A DNA stretch of 64,000 nucleotides from an uncultured Chitinophagales bacterium. GTDB lineage: Bacteria; Bacteroidota; Bacteroidia; Chitinophagales; UBA2359. Shown piece by piece: positions 33,659 through 42,588 of this stretch. Location: NCBI GenBank assembly GCA_937927195.1, contig CALBCY010000109.1:21125-85124 (forward strand). The letters are read 5' to 3'. Numbering within the stretch: position 1 is the stretch's first letter; each line of letters begins with the position of its first letter. The position numbers were made by a program, and so were the translations under genes. The notes beneath the pieces were generated by a model. That model ran no database searches and was not told the origin of the DNA. It was given only the letters and a program-made list of their open reading frames with translations.

Positions 33659-34300
33659 ATGACGAACAAAGATTTTATTGAAGTTTTAAAAGCAAGGTAT
33701 GCTTGCAAGGCAATGAATGGCAAAAGTGTGCCTCAAGAAAAGATAGATAATATTTTAGAAGCCATCCGGTTAACTCCTACATCTAGTGGGCTTCAGCCTT
33801 TTGAAGTGTTCTCGATTACGAATCCAGAAATAAAAGAGAAAATCAGACCTGTTTCATGGAACCAAGCCCAAGTTACAGACTGTTCTCATTTATTGGTTTT
33901 TGCTGCATGGGATACTTATACTGAAGATCGAATAAATTACATGTTCGACTTAACCAACGAGGTAAGAGGTATAGAAAATAAAGGATGGGAAGACTATAGA
34001 AAGCAATTGTTGTCAACCATGCCTAATGCAGATCCCGAGTTGAATTTTCAACATGCATCAAAGCAAGCCTACATCGCATTGATGTCTGCTATGACTCAAG
34101 CCAATATTGAAGGTTTGGATAGTACACCAATGGAAGGGTTCACCCCTTCAGCAGTAGATGAAATTTTAGGCCTTAAAGAAAAAGGTCTGAGAAGTTGTGT
34201 AATGCTAACAATCGGATACCGAAATGCAGAAAGCGATTGGCTAGTAAACCTTGAAAAGGTTCGTAAACCAATGGACAAGCTTGTAACCACCCTTAGCTAG
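33659..34300 (+). CDS. nitroreductase-family NAD(P)H-dependent flavoprotein
   Basis: 213 residues, cytosolic, normal for the flavin reductase/nitroreductase superfamily. Landmarks: FIEVLKARYACKAMNGKSV at the start (FMN phosphate contacts, in the usual R-x-S/A-x-R position), LTPTSSGLQPFEVFSI, DCSHLLVFAAW, and the C-terminal GLRSCVMLTIGYR. Such enzymes reduce quinones, nitroaromatics or other electrophiles using FMN. The 20-bp palindrome immediately upstream, overlapping a near-consensus -7 box, indicates repression relieved by a small molecule, as often seen for quinone- or electrophile-responsive reductases. It is monocistronic with a perfect terminator. Confidence 0.9.
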   Translation: MTNKDFIEVLKARYACKAMNGKSVPQEKIDNILEAIRLTPTSSGLQPFEVFSITNPEIKEKIRPVSWNQAQVTDCSHLLVFAAWDTYTEDRINYMFDLTNEVRGIENKGWEDYRKQLLSTMPNADPELNFQHASKQAYIALMSAMTQANIEGLDSTPMEGFTPSAVDEILGLKEKGLRSCVMLTIGYRNAESDWLVNLEKVRKPMDKLVTTLS

Positions 34301-34308
34301 AAAAGCAC

Positions 34309-34349
34309 AAAAATGGTAGAAGAGAAAACGATGCTCTTCTACCATTTTT
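34309..34349. terminator. bidirectional intrinsic terminator
   Basis: A perfect 16-bp stem (AAAAATGGTAGAAGAG with its complement) around a 9-base loop, with A and T tracts, lies between the convergent nitroreductase and PKD-protein genes. Confidence 0.95.
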
Positions 34350-34381
34350 AAAATCACATAGATACCTTGCAAATAAACAAC

Positions 34382-36715
34382 TCAATTGATCACTTGAATT
34401 CTCTTCGTTAACTTCATTTCACCCTGATCAATCAAACTAATGAAATACGTTCCAGCAGGATAGTTTTGAATATTTAGTTTCAAACTCGTTTGATCAGCAG
34501 CTTCTAAACCCAGTTGATCCATTTGTTGCCCAAGCAAATTAAAAACTTGTATTTCCGGATCTGTCAATTGGAACAAATCCAAATCAATATTCACAAAGTC
34601 TTGCGCGGGGTTTGGATAAGCAATGATGTTAAAGTTGCTGATTTCAATTTCTTCTGTGGCAGTATTTACACCAACGGTGATAAATCCTTCCTGAGTTTTG
34701 CTAGCACTTCCTGCTGCATTTGTAACTGTAAGGCTGACAGGAAAAATACCCGGATTGTTGTAGGTAATGCTTGGATTTTTCTCATTGGAACTGGCAGGAA
34801 CTGCCCCTGGAAATTCCCATTCCCATGAGTTGGGTTCATTGCTGCTTTGATCAAAAAACGTTACAACCATTGGTGCATCACCTTCATAAATACTTGCTGT
34901 GAAACTTACGACAGGTTCAGTAATTGGGTCATTTACAGTTATGTATGCCGCAATTGTTTTTTCATCTTCCCCAATCGAATTGGTTACCGCCAAAGTAACT
35001 GGATACACACCTGGAGTTTCATAAGTGACAACTGGATTGGCATCTAAAGAACTGCTTTGGTTTGCACCTGCAAAAGTCCATAGTCTACTTGTTGGGCTGT
35101 TGCTCGAAATATCAGAAAAACTCACTTGTAGAGGAGCTGTTCCTGAAGTTATATTTGATGTAAAATTAGCAACTGGAGCCAAACTTGGTTCAGTCACTGT
35201 TATGTATGATTGTTTGAATTCTGTATCAACTCCTGCCTCATTGCTCACCGTTAAAGTGATTGAAAAAGTACCCGCTTCACTAAAAACAATCGTTGGATTT
35301 GCCTCGCTTGAAATACTTGGAAAACCACTTTCGAATGACCAATTCCATGTCTGTGGAAGATTGGAAGACAAATCACTGAAACTGACAGTCAAAGGCAATT
35401 GTCCTGTAATGCTACTGGCTTGAAAGTCCGCAACTGGAGCCACTGCATTGTCTGTGACTGTGATAAAATTTGTCTTCACTTCTTCGTTTGATCCTTCCTC
35501 ATTCGTCGTTGTTAAAGTTACCGTGTAAACACCAGGCTCACTATAAACTACAGCTGGATTTTGTTCATTTGACTGTGCTGGCGTTCCACCAGGAAAAGAC
35601 CATGACCAAACATCTGGGCTAAACTCGCTTTGGTCTGTAAAGTTAACAGAGAGCGGAGCTTGTCCACTGTTGACATCTGTGGTGAAATTTGAGACAGGTG
35701 CTTGCGCTTCTTCTATTATTTCATTCTCAATAACAACCGTATAATCCTCCACTTCTCCATAGTCAAAACTTCCACAAGACTCAGGAGCAGTATAATCGGT
35801 AGTGCCATCTTCAAACTCGCCCACCCATTTCATCGCAATTCTCATTTTAGTTTCTCCATTTGAAATATTTGATGGTATTTCAATGTTTCCACTTTGCATA
35901 TTTGCAACTCCTGCTTCTGAATCGAATAACAGTTCATTGGCATCATCAAAGTCAAGATCTCTGTTAAAGTCCACCCAAATTCTCCAATGCTCGGTGTAAT
36001 TGGTTCCTGAATATCCGCTCGTTAGCGTGAAATTTTTTGAGTCGTTTTTGTTTAGCGTAATATTCTGGTCTGTGTAATCTCCGTAGCCATTGTCGTTGTT
36101 TGAGGTATTGGTGAAACTTTCAAATTGGACTGATTCAATCCATTCCGATTCTGAGCTACCAGCAAAAGCAAGACAGTGATTGGGCTCTTCAGGAAGCACA
36201 ATGTTTACCGTATAATCTTCGACTTCACCATAGCTAAAACTACCGCAAGGTAATGGGGCTACTAAATCACTGGCGCCTCCAGAAAGATTGCCTACCCATT
36301 TCATCGCAAATCGTATTCTTGTTTCTCCGGCAACTGCATTATTCGGGATGGTAAAACCGCCAGTTTGAATTCCTGTATATCCATTGCCTGAACTATAAAC
36401 AGTTTCATTGGCATCACTAAAGTCGCCATCCTGATTGTAGTCGATCCACACCTTCCAATACTCTGTAAATTCATCGCTGCTGTAACCAGGAGTTAGAACA
36501 AGAGAGATGTATTGTCCGGATTCAAGAACAATGGTTTCGGCAGTATTGTCAAGATAGCCAAAATTGTTTCCAGTTGGATTTTCATAGTTGGCAATTGAAA
36601 TTGATTCAATCCATTCTTCAGAACTGTCGGTTCCTTGCAAGGCACAATACTGTGCATTTAGAGCGAAGTTAAAGAAAAATAATGTTGCAATTAAAGAAGT
36701 AAAATTCCTAAGCAT
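34382..36715 (-). CDS. GEVED/PKD surface protein with T9SS type A sorting domain
   Basis: 777 residues. Signal peptide to about LNAQ. Two GEVED domains (about 25-175 and 180-335), each ending in the family motif SYGEVEDYTV or DYGEVEDYTV with YWKVWIDYNQDGDF-type calcium-binding strands. Four PKD domains follow (about 340-680), each with the pattern 'APLxVxFxD ... WxWxFPGG ... NPxxxYxxPGxYxVTLTxTN'. The C-terminus is a T9SS type A domain (IIAYPNPAQDFVNIDL, IQVFNLLGQQ, YPAGTYFISL). No enzymatic domain is present, so it is most likely an adhesin or scaffold displayed on the cell surface. The repeats are divergent from each other, unlike those of the protein at 57780. Confidence 0.93.
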   Translation of the reverse strand: MLRNFTSLIATLFFFNFALNAQYCALQGTDSSEEWIESISIANYENPTGNNFGYLDNTAETIVLESGQYISLVLTPGYSSDEFTEYWKVWIDYNQDGDFSDANETVYSSGNGYTGIQTGGFTIPNNAVAGETRIRFAMKWVGNLSGGASDLVAPLPCGSFSYGEVEDYTVNIVLPEEPNHCLAFAGSSESEWIESVQFESFTNTSNNDNGYGDYTDQNITLNKNDSKNFTLTSGYSGTNYTEHWRIWVDFNRDLDFDDANELLFDSEAGVANMQSGNIEIPSNISNGETKMRIAMKWVGEFEDGTTDYTAPESCGSFDYGEVEDYTVVIENEIIEEAQAPVSNFTTDVNSGQAPLSVNFTDQSEFSPDVWSWSFPGGTPAQSNEQNPAVVYSEPGVYTVTLTTTNEEGSNEEVKTNFITVTDNAVAPVADFQASSITGQLPLTVSFSDLSSNLPQTWNWSFESGFPSISSEANPTIVFSEAGTFSITLTVSNEAGVDTEFKQSYITVTEPSLAPVANFTSNITSGTAPLQVSFSDISSNSPTSRLWTFAGANQSSSLDANPVVTYETPGVYPVTLAVTNSIGEDEKTIAAYITVNDPITEPVVSFTASIYEGDAPMVVTFFDQSSNEPNSWEWEFPGAVPASSNEKNPSITYNNPGIFPVSLTVTNAAGSASKTQEGFITVGVNTATEEIEISNFNIIAYPNPAQDFVNIDLDLFQLTDPEIQVFNLLGQQMDQLGLEAADQTSLKLNIQNYPAGTYFISLIDQGEMKLTKRIQVIN

Positions 36716-36911
36716 GATTAGAAGATTGTAGCGTTAAGTAATAATTTTCAATTTTGTTATGCTTATTAGAGGGTCTTTAGGGCGAGGAGTTTAAATTAAA
36801 CCAAAGGTGGTTTTGTGAGTTGTGTCGGTAGCGAATGGTTGGTGATTTAACACGACGGCACTTAGACACGAAGAGGAGTGGTTTGTGCGCAAGTCCTTAT
36901 TTAAAATAGAA

Positions 36912-36945
36912 ATCCCCCATTGAGCCGGAAGGCTCAATGGGGGAT
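36912..36945 (-). terminator. perfect 15-bp hairpin, likely terminator
   Basis: ATCCCCCATTGAGCC and its exact complement pair around a four-base loop. On the minus strand a T-rich tract follows, so it should end transcription of the small lipoprotein gene at 36988. Confidence 0.8.
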
Positions 36946-36987
36946 TAGATCTAAAAAATCGAATACCGAATATCTAAATCCGAATTC

Positions 36988-37359
36988 CTATTTCTTATCA
37001 GCGTTTTCTTTAAAAATTTCTCTTGCTTTATCTGCTAGATCTTTGCTGTCCCGTTCGATTACTTCCTTTGTTTTTTGAATTTTATCCAATAAGTTTCCTT
37101 CTCCTTCAATTTCGTTTTGAACTTGTTCCATTTTTACCGCGAAACTGTCAATCAATGTTTTGGCTTTTTCGATGTTGGAACTGTCGAGTGCAACTCTTGC
37201 TTTGTCCAAAACTTCTTCAGCTTTCTGGCTCAGTTCTTCAATCAAGTTTTTTGCTTCTTCTGCACCTTGGCCTGGAATGTTTTTTGGGCCTGGACTTTCA
37301 TAAGTACAAGCACTAAAGAACAGACAAATTGTTAATACTAAAAGTGATATTTTTTTCAT
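36988..37359 (-). CDS. small coiled-coil lipoprotein
   Basis: 123 residues from the ATG at 37359, which gives MKKISLLVLTICLFFSAC with lipobox FSAC. An upstream ATG nine codons earlier would spoil the signal peptide. The mature part starts with a Pro-rich linker (TYESPGPKNIPGQG) and is then a single amphipathic helix of about 95 residues, rich in Glu, Lys and Ala (AKNLIEELSQKAEEVLDKA). No family recognised. Such short helical lipoproteins are often structural or bind an envelope partner. It is flanked by the hairpin at 36912 and by the O-antigen-ligase-like gene, 140 bases upstream on the same strand. Confidence 0.7.
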   Translation of the reverse strand: MKKISLLVLTICLFFSACTYESPGPKNIPGQGAEEAKNLIEELSQKAEEVLDKARVALDSSNIEKAKTLIDSFAVKMEQVQNEIEGEGNLLDKIQKTKEVIERDSKDLADKAREIFKENADKK

Positions 37360-37499
37360 GTTGATATTTTTACCGGAAAAATCCATATTCGTTTATAATA
37401 GACTTATTCGAATCTTCTATTTTTAATACGGATATGGAGTAGGAAAGTCATCAATTTCAATCTAAAATAGATGAAAAATCAATAAAGGAAGGCTTAAAA

Positions 37500-39359
37500 T
37501 CACTTTTTCAAGCTATCCTTAATGTTGTCAAGGTATTCATTTTTGATGGTCGTTTTGTCTAAAAGAGCTTTTAGCTTATCAAATTGTTTTGTGTCAAAAT
37601 AATAAAAAGCCAGGTTGTTGGTGGTAATTTCATGAAATGGATTGATCGCAATGGCTTGCTCCAATAAAGGACCAGCTTTGTCGTTTTCTTTCTTTTTCAA
37701 ATAGAGATTGCCCAACATGCAAAGACTTTGATGATGGGTTGGAAATGCCTCAATGGCTTGAGAATAACTTTCAAAAGCCTGATCATATTTTGCCAATTCA
37801 TAAAATGCATTTCCCTCAAAAAACTGAATGGGGTTGGCGAAGGGATCTACATTGTATAATGAAATTGGAACGCCTTTAAATTCCTTGATTATTGCAGCCC
37901 ACCTTTTCTTTCCATTCAGTTTCATTATTTTGTCGCTAGCCAATTCTCCTTTGTAACGGACAACACCAATGAACAAACTGGATAAAATAATCATTGCACT
38001 TATGGCAATAGGTAAAATTTTGATATTTGAATTCACCACTTTTTTATCAGCAAGCATTAGATTGTTGGTGTAGTAAAATAAAAGTGCCAAGAACAACATC
38101 CAATAAGTCTGATGTTCGATTCGCTCTCTGGGAAAGTCAAAAAATGAAATGATTACAAAAGCTAAAATCCCCAATGAAATCATTAGCAAGGAGAGTCGAT
38201 TTTGAGAATTTAAGGTCTTATTGAAGAAGTTTTTGAAACCTAAAAACACACCGCTAAGCATCAAGGAGGTAAACAAGGCAAAACCCATTATGCCCAATTC
38301 AGACCAAACCCACAAATAATCATTGTGCGGCCTTAAGATTCCTTTGCTTTGATAACTGGCTCTAGTTAATTCTTCCAAACCAGTTCCTGAAAAGTACAAT
38401 TTCCAATTGCCAGGTCCCAGGCCCAAAAACATATTTTCCTTTATCAATTCGAAAGTTTTTCCCCAAATAGTCAGGCGTTCTTTTGCACTAAAAGAATTGG
38501 TATAAGCACTGAAATTTAGACGATCTAGCAAACCACCGAGATTGCCGGTTATACCTGAGGTAAGCAATACAACTAAGCCTAAAACCAATACAGCCAAACC
38601 AATTTTCTTGAAAGGCAATTGTTTTTTATACTCGCTAAAAAACAAGACTATGAAAGCCACAATAGCACAAAGGCCCATCGCTACATAAACAGCTCTTACC
38701 TGAAGCAAGATTAAAAAGAATAAAAAGGCAAAGGCAAAAAACAAATGACTTTTTTTCCAGGTTTTTTTGGTTTGTGGCCAAGCAGCTAAATTTAAGAAAA
38801 CGAGAAAACTCAAGAAGCTTCCCAAAAGATTTCGATGACTTGAGGCAGCCACTATTTCATAAGTTGCTTTTTTAGCATTGATGTTTCCTGAAAGAATTAG
38901 CTCAAGAAATTGATAACTTACGATGCAAAAAATCAGCAATGAAATAGCCGCAATCGATTTATTAATAAAATCATTGGCTTTCGCTCCGTCTTGCGCTAAA
39001 AGGTGCCGAAAAGCAAAAAAAGTAAACCAGGAAAGTGCAACAATTTGAACAAAAAATATAGCTTCAGATTTATTGGGAGCCCAAATAAGCGACACAAAAT
39101 TTAAGGCGATCCATGCTAAAAATAAACCGTCGAACCAATGGTAATTAAAAGTCGGCTTGTTTTTGATTTCTTTAAAATAAAATACCAAACCCAATAAAAG
39201 ACTAGCCGATAAAAAGAGGAAACGAGGAACAAGTCCTTTGTCCATTACTTGAGTAGACATAACCAAGGGGATGCCCACTATCAAAAGAATTAATAAAATT
39301 TTACCTTTTATATTCAAGTCCTCAATTTTTGATTGTTGCACATAATTTGAGAAAAACAT
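37500..39359 (-). CDS. O-antigen ligase (Wzy_C)-like membrane protein with TPR tail
   Basis: 619 residues. About eleven to twelve transmembrane helices cover residues 20-450. The large periplasmic loop contains LGLGPGNWKLYFSGTG and RPHNDYLWVWSELGIMGF, the Wzy_C/WaaL signature in which the His is functionally important in characterised ligases. The last 110 residues are tetratricopeptide repeats (AFYELAKYDQAFESYSQAIE, LGNLYLKKKENDKAGPLLE). Relatives join O-antigen or other glycans to lipid A core, polymerise repeat units, or glycosylate proteins. The TPR tail is typical of Bacteroidota members. No sugar biosynthesis genes are nearby, so the glycan substrate is unknown. Confidence 0.87.
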   Translation of the reverse strand: MFFSNYVQQSKIEDLNIKGKILLILLIVGIPLVMSTQVMDKGLVPRFLFLSASLLLGLVFYFKEIKNKPTFNYHWFDGLFLAWIALNFVSLIWAPNKSEAIFFVQIVALSWFTFFAFRHLLAQDGAKANDFINKSIAAISLLIFCIVSYQFLELILSGNINAKKATYEIVAASSHRNLLGSFLSFLVFLNLAAWPQTKKTWKKSHLFFAFAFLFFLILLQVRAVYVAMGLCAIVAFIVLFFSEYKKQLPFKKIGLAVLVLGLVVLLTSGITGNLGGLLDRLNFSAYTNSFSAKERLTIWGKTFELIKENMFLGLGPGNWKLYFSGTGLEELTRASYQSKGILRPHNDYLWVWSELGIMGFALFTSLMLSGVFLGFKNFFNKTLNSQNRLSLLMISLGILAFVIISFFDFPRERIEHQTYWMLFLALLFYYTNNLMLADKKVVNSNIKILPIAISAMIILSSLFIGVVRYKGELASDKIMKLNGKKRWAAIIKEFKGVPISLYNVDPFANPIQFFEGNAFYELAKYDQAFESYSQAIEAFPTHHQSLCMLGNLYLKKKENDKAGPLLEQAIAINPFHEITTNNLAFYYFDTKQFDKLKALLDKTTIKNEYLDNIKDSLKK

Positions 39360-39383
39360 TTTTAATGTTTTACCTCAGCAATA

Positions 39384-39423
39384 TACAAAAAAAGAGCGCT
39401 TTCTTTTCAGAAAGCGCTCTTTC
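39384..39423 (-). terminator. terminator after lpdA
   Basis: A perfect 13-bp stem (AAAGAGCGCTTTC with its complement) around a six-base loop is followed on the minus strand by seven T. It lies 120 bases past lpdA and closes the sucA-sucB-lpdA cluster. Confidence 0.9.
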
Positions 39424-39541
39424 AAAACTAGATTTTAGGCCTTAGATTTTAGATTTTCAGAACAATGCAAAGCATTATTTTTCTAATATTTAAACAATTT
39501 ACTCGATTCTAATATCTAAAATCTACTATCTAATGTCTAAT
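39424..39541. repeat. low-complexity intergenic word repeats
   Basis: About 118 bases are built from variants of CTAGATTTTAG, TAATATCTAAAATCTA and ATCTAATGTCTAA. Similar words occur after the DUF6029 gene (53683-53745) and elsewhere in the window. They are non-coding. Confidence 0.6.
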
Positions 39542-39542
39542 T

Positions 39543-40940
39543 TTAAGTATGCAAAGCTCTGTTGTCGGTTGCAGCTAAGCAAGCTTCTTTCATAGCTTCT
39601 GTATAGGTTGGATGAGCATGAGACATTCTTGAAATATCCTCAGCAGATGCTCTGAATTCCATTGCGACAACCGCTTCAGAAATAAGATCTGCGATTCGAG
39701 GTCCAATCATGTGAACACCCAATATTTCGTCTGTTTTTTTATCCGCGAGTACTTTAATAAAGCCGTCTGTGTCCATACTTGCTCTAGCTCGACCGCTGGC
39801 TTTGAAAGGGAATTTACCCGATTTATATTCTATTCCTGCTTCTTTTAACTGTTCTTCAGTTTGTCCAACTGCTGCTACTTCTGGCCAAGTGTAAACTACG
39901 CCAGGAATCAAGTTGTAATCGATGTGTGGTTTTTGTCCTGCGATGAATTCGGCAACGAAAACACCTTCCTCTTCTGCTTTGTGAGCCAACATAGCGCCTT
40001 TGATAACATCGCCAATTGCATAAACACCAGGAACGGCAGTTTGCAGATGAGCATCGACTTCAATTTTGCCTCTTTTGTCAACACTCAAACCAATTTTATC
40101 AAGAGCCAAACCGTCTGTATTTGGAATTCTTCCGACTGAAACCAAGCAATACTCTGCCTTGAAAGTTTTTTCAGTTCCTTTCTTATTGTCCTTTGCTTTA
40201 ACGGTAACAGATTTAGTTGTGGACTTCACCTCGCTTGCCCCCATATTGACGTTGAATTCAACGTCCATCTTTTTCATGCTTCGCATTAGCTCTTTGCCCA
40301 ATTCTTTGTCCATGCCAGGAATGATTCCTGGAGCATATTCAATGACTGTAACTTTGGTCCCAAGACGGGCATAAACAGATCCTAACTCCATTCCGATTAC
40401 TCCTCCACCGATGACGATCATGGTTTTTGGGATGCTCTTTAATTCGAGTGCTTCGGTAGAAGAAATGATTCTTTTCCCATCGATGTTGATGAATGGAAGC
40501 GAACCAACTTTTGAACCTGTGGCAATGATTACCTTATCGGTTTCAATGATTTCTTCTCCTTTTTCCTTTTTTACCTTGATGTGATTTTTATCGATGAAAG
40601 AACCGAGGCCGTTGAAGACATCAATTTTATTTTTCTTCATCAAAAACTCTACTCCACCAACAGTTTGATCAACGACTTGTTGTTTACGTTTGATCATTTG
40701 TTTGAAATCGATTGAGATTTTGCCAGTTTTTATTCCATGCTCAGCAAATTCCTTTTTTGCTTTGTAAACATGCTCTGAAGAATCGAGCAAAGCTTTTGAA
40801 GGAATACAACCTACGTTAAGGCAAGTACCACCAAGTCGTTTTTTTTCAATAATGGCTGTTTTGAAACCCAATTGGGCTGCTCTGATAGCTGCCACATATC
40901 CTCCTGGGCCTGCTCCTATAACCGTTACATCATATTTCAT
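39543..40940 (-). CDS. lpdA: dihydrolipoyl dehydrogenase (E3)
   Basis: 465 residues, standard length. FAD site VIGAGPGGYVAAIRAAQLG at the N-terminus, the redox-active disulfide GGTCLNVGCIPSK (Cys40 and Cys45), the NAD site VIGGGVIGMELGSVYARLG near residue 180, the second FAD contact YAIGDVIKGAMLAH, and the C-terminal HAHPTYTEAMKEA holding the catalytic His. It reoxidises dihydrolipoamide of 2-oxoacid dehydrogenase complexes, passing electrons to NAD+. It follows sucA and sucB on the same strand, so it is most likely the E3 of the 2-oxoglutarate dehydrogenase complex, though it may also serve pyruvate dehydrogenase. The 174-base gap from sucB carries palindromic repeats. Confidence 0.96.
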   Translation of the reverse strand: MKYDVTVIGAGPGGYVAAIRAAQLGFKTAIIEKKRLGGTCLNVGCIPSKALLDSSEHVYKAKKEFAEHGIKTGKISIDFKQMIKRKQQVVDQTVGGVEFLMKKNKIDVFNGLGSFIDKNHIKVKKEKGEEIIETDKVIIATGSKVGSLPFINIDGKRIISSTEALELKSIPKTMIVIGGGVIGMELGSVYARLGTKVTVIEYAPGIIPGMDKELGKELMRSMKKMDVEFNVNMGASEVKSTTKSVTVKAKDNKKGTEKTFKAEYCLVSVGRIPNTDGLALDKIGLSVDKRGKIEVDAHLQTAVPGVYAIGDVIKGAMLAHKAEEEGVFVAEFIAGQKPHIDYNLIPGVVYTWPEVAAVGQTEEQLKEAGIEYKSGKFPFKASGRARASMDTDGFIKVLADKKTDEILGVHMIGPRIADLISEAVVAMEFRASAEDISRMSHAHPTYTEAMKEACLAATDNRALHT

Positions 40941-40963
40941 GCTAAATAATTGTTTTTATTTTG

Positions 40964-41106
40964 CTTTTGGTCATGAGACCAAAAGGAAGCGATTAGATTT
41001 ATAAAAAGCTTGTTGATTTTTACAACAGGCTGCTTTTGGTCATGAGACCAAAAGAAAGCAGTGATAACACCAAAAGAAAGCGATGATAACACCAAAAGAA
41101 AGCGAT
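40964..41106. repeat. palindromic repeat cluster between sucB and lpdA
   Basis: Two copies of CTTTTGGTC-ATGA-GACCAAAAG (40964-40985 and 41033-41054) are perfect 9-4-9 palindromes. The second is followed by two 22-bp tandem units (period 41064 to 41086), each reading ATAACACCAAAAGAAAGC plus GATG or GATT. These units look like half palindromes of the same family. The whole lies in the leader region between two genes of one operon. Confidence 0.88.
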
Positions 41107-41114
41107 TATAGTTT

Positions 41115-42353
41115 TTAAATTTTGATCATCATTCTGATTGGGTCTTCCAAAAGGTCTTTCACTCTAACCAAGAAGGTTACTGCCCCTTTTCCATCGATGA
41201 TTCTGTGATCGTAAGACAAGGCCAAGTACATCATTGGACGTGCTTTTATTTCACCATTTATCACCATTGGACGTTCTTGAATTTTATGCATTCCCAAAAT
41301 TGCTGATTGAGGAGCATTGATAATTGGCGTTGAATTTAAGGAACCGAAAACGCCACCATTGCTGATGGTAAAAGTTCCTCCGTCCATGTCGTCTAAAGAA
41401 AGCTCATTGTCTCTTCCTTTGATTGCAAGGGCTTTTACTCCTTTTTCGATTTCAAACAGATCCAATGTTTCAACATTACGCAGAACAGGTGTAACCAAGC
41501 CACGCGGTGTTGAGACAGCCACTGACATATCGACGAAGTCGTGGTAAATAATTTCATTGCCATCGAGTTGCCCATTTACATCAGGCATTTCCATAAGAGC
41601 AATAGAACATGCTTTCATAAAGAATCCCATGAATCCAAGACTTACTCCGTATTTTTCTTTGTGCTTTTCTTTGTACAAAGCTCTTAATTCGAGGATGCCT
41701 GTCATGTCCACTTCGTTGAAAGTGGTTAGCATAGCCGTGTTGTTTTTGGCATTGACCAAATGTGCTGCAATGGTTCTTCTGAGACGAGACATTTTTTTCC
41801 TGCTCACTCCACGGTTTCCACTTGCAGGTTTAGCGGTTTGAGCTGGTGGGGATTTCACAGAAGTAGCCCCATTTGAAACTGCTTTCTGAGCATCTTCTTT
41901 AGTAATTCTTCCATCTTTACCACTGCCATTAACAGAAGCTGGATCGACTTTATTTTCGCGAAGGATTTTCCCAGCAGAAGGAGAAGGATGACCACTGGCA
42001 TAATTTGATGAGCTGGCATCAATTTTGACAGCTTGTTTCACTTCTGGCTTAGGAGATTCTTGAGTTTCTTCCTTGGCAGGAGCTGCTTCTACTTTTGTTG
42101 CTCCAGCTGGTTTGCTAGCTGAGGTATCAATTTTACAGATGAGATCTCCAATTTTCAAATCGTCTCCTTCACTGGCGACAAATGTAATGATGCCTCCTTT
42201 TTCAGCAGGAAATTCCATTGTTGCCTTATCAGACTCCAATTCACAGATCGATTGATCCATTTCAACATAATCACCTTCTTCAACCATCCATGAAGCTAAG
42301 GTTACTTCTGTTACCGATTCGCCCACTGTAGGGACTTTAATATCAATGGTCAT
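41115..42353 (-). CDS. sucB: dihydrolipoyllysine-residue succinyltransferase (E2o)
   Basis: 412 residues. Lipoyl domain (1-75) with the lipoylated Lys43 in [14 protein letters not shown] Pro/Ala/Lys-rich linker leads to the peripheral subunit-binding domain (about 122-158, [20 protein letters not shown]), which tethers E1 and E3. The catalytic acyltransferase domain (about 190-412) ends in [20 protein letters not shown], with catalytic His and Asp. It transfers the succinyl group from E1-bound lipoate to CoA and forms the core of the 2-oxoglutarate dehydrogenase complex. It lies 235 bases after sucA and 174 bases before lpdA. The gap to sucA contains a 14-bp hairpin. Confidence 0.96.
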   Translation of the reverse strand: MTIDIKVPTVGESVTEVTLASWMVEEGDYVEMDQSICELESDKATMEFPAEKGGIITFVASEGDDLKIGDLICKIDTSASKPAGATKVEAAPAKEETQESPKPEVKQAVKIDASSSNYASGHPSPSAGKILRENKVDPASVNGSGKDGRITKEDAQKAVSNGATSVKSPPAQTAKPASGNRGVSRKKMSRLRRTIAAHLVNAKNNTAMLTTFNEVDMTGILELRALYKEKHKEKYGVSLGFMGFFMKACSIALMEMPDVNGQLDGNEIIYHDFVDMSVAVSTPRGLVTPVLRNVETLDLFEIEKGVKALAIKGRDNELSLDDMDGGTFTISNGGVFGSLNSTPIINAPQSAILGMHKIQERPMVINGEIKARPMMYLALSYDHRIIDGKGAVTFLVRVKDLLEDPIRMMIKI

Positions 42354-42376
42354 ATTCTATATTTGATTTGCAATTG

Positions 42377-42407
42377 AGTCCCCCACCGGCTTTGCCGGTG
42401 GGGGACT
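42377..42407. repeat. 14-bp perfect hairpin between sucA and sucB
   Basis: AGTCCCCCACCGGC and its exact complement around a TTT loop. On the plus strand a T-rich tract follows; on the minus strand, the direction of the operon, none does. It may therefore stabilise or attenuate the transcript rather than end it. Confidence 0.85.
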
Positions 42408-42588
42408 TTATTTTATACTATTTTACTCTATTTTATTTCATAATTAACAAGACACGATTTAACGCCACTAGTGCTTTCCAATCCAATTACCCCAACATCT
42501 TTTGCAATAAAAACTTCCTCTGTTGCCTATTCTGTTGCCTCTATAAAATCGACATGGATTCATCATCGACAATCATTGAATTGTAAAT

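Noticed and set aside
40964..41106. Palindrome cluster considered as a CRISPR or attachment site
   Set aside because: Too few units, no spacers of uniform length, no cas genes or integrase nearby.
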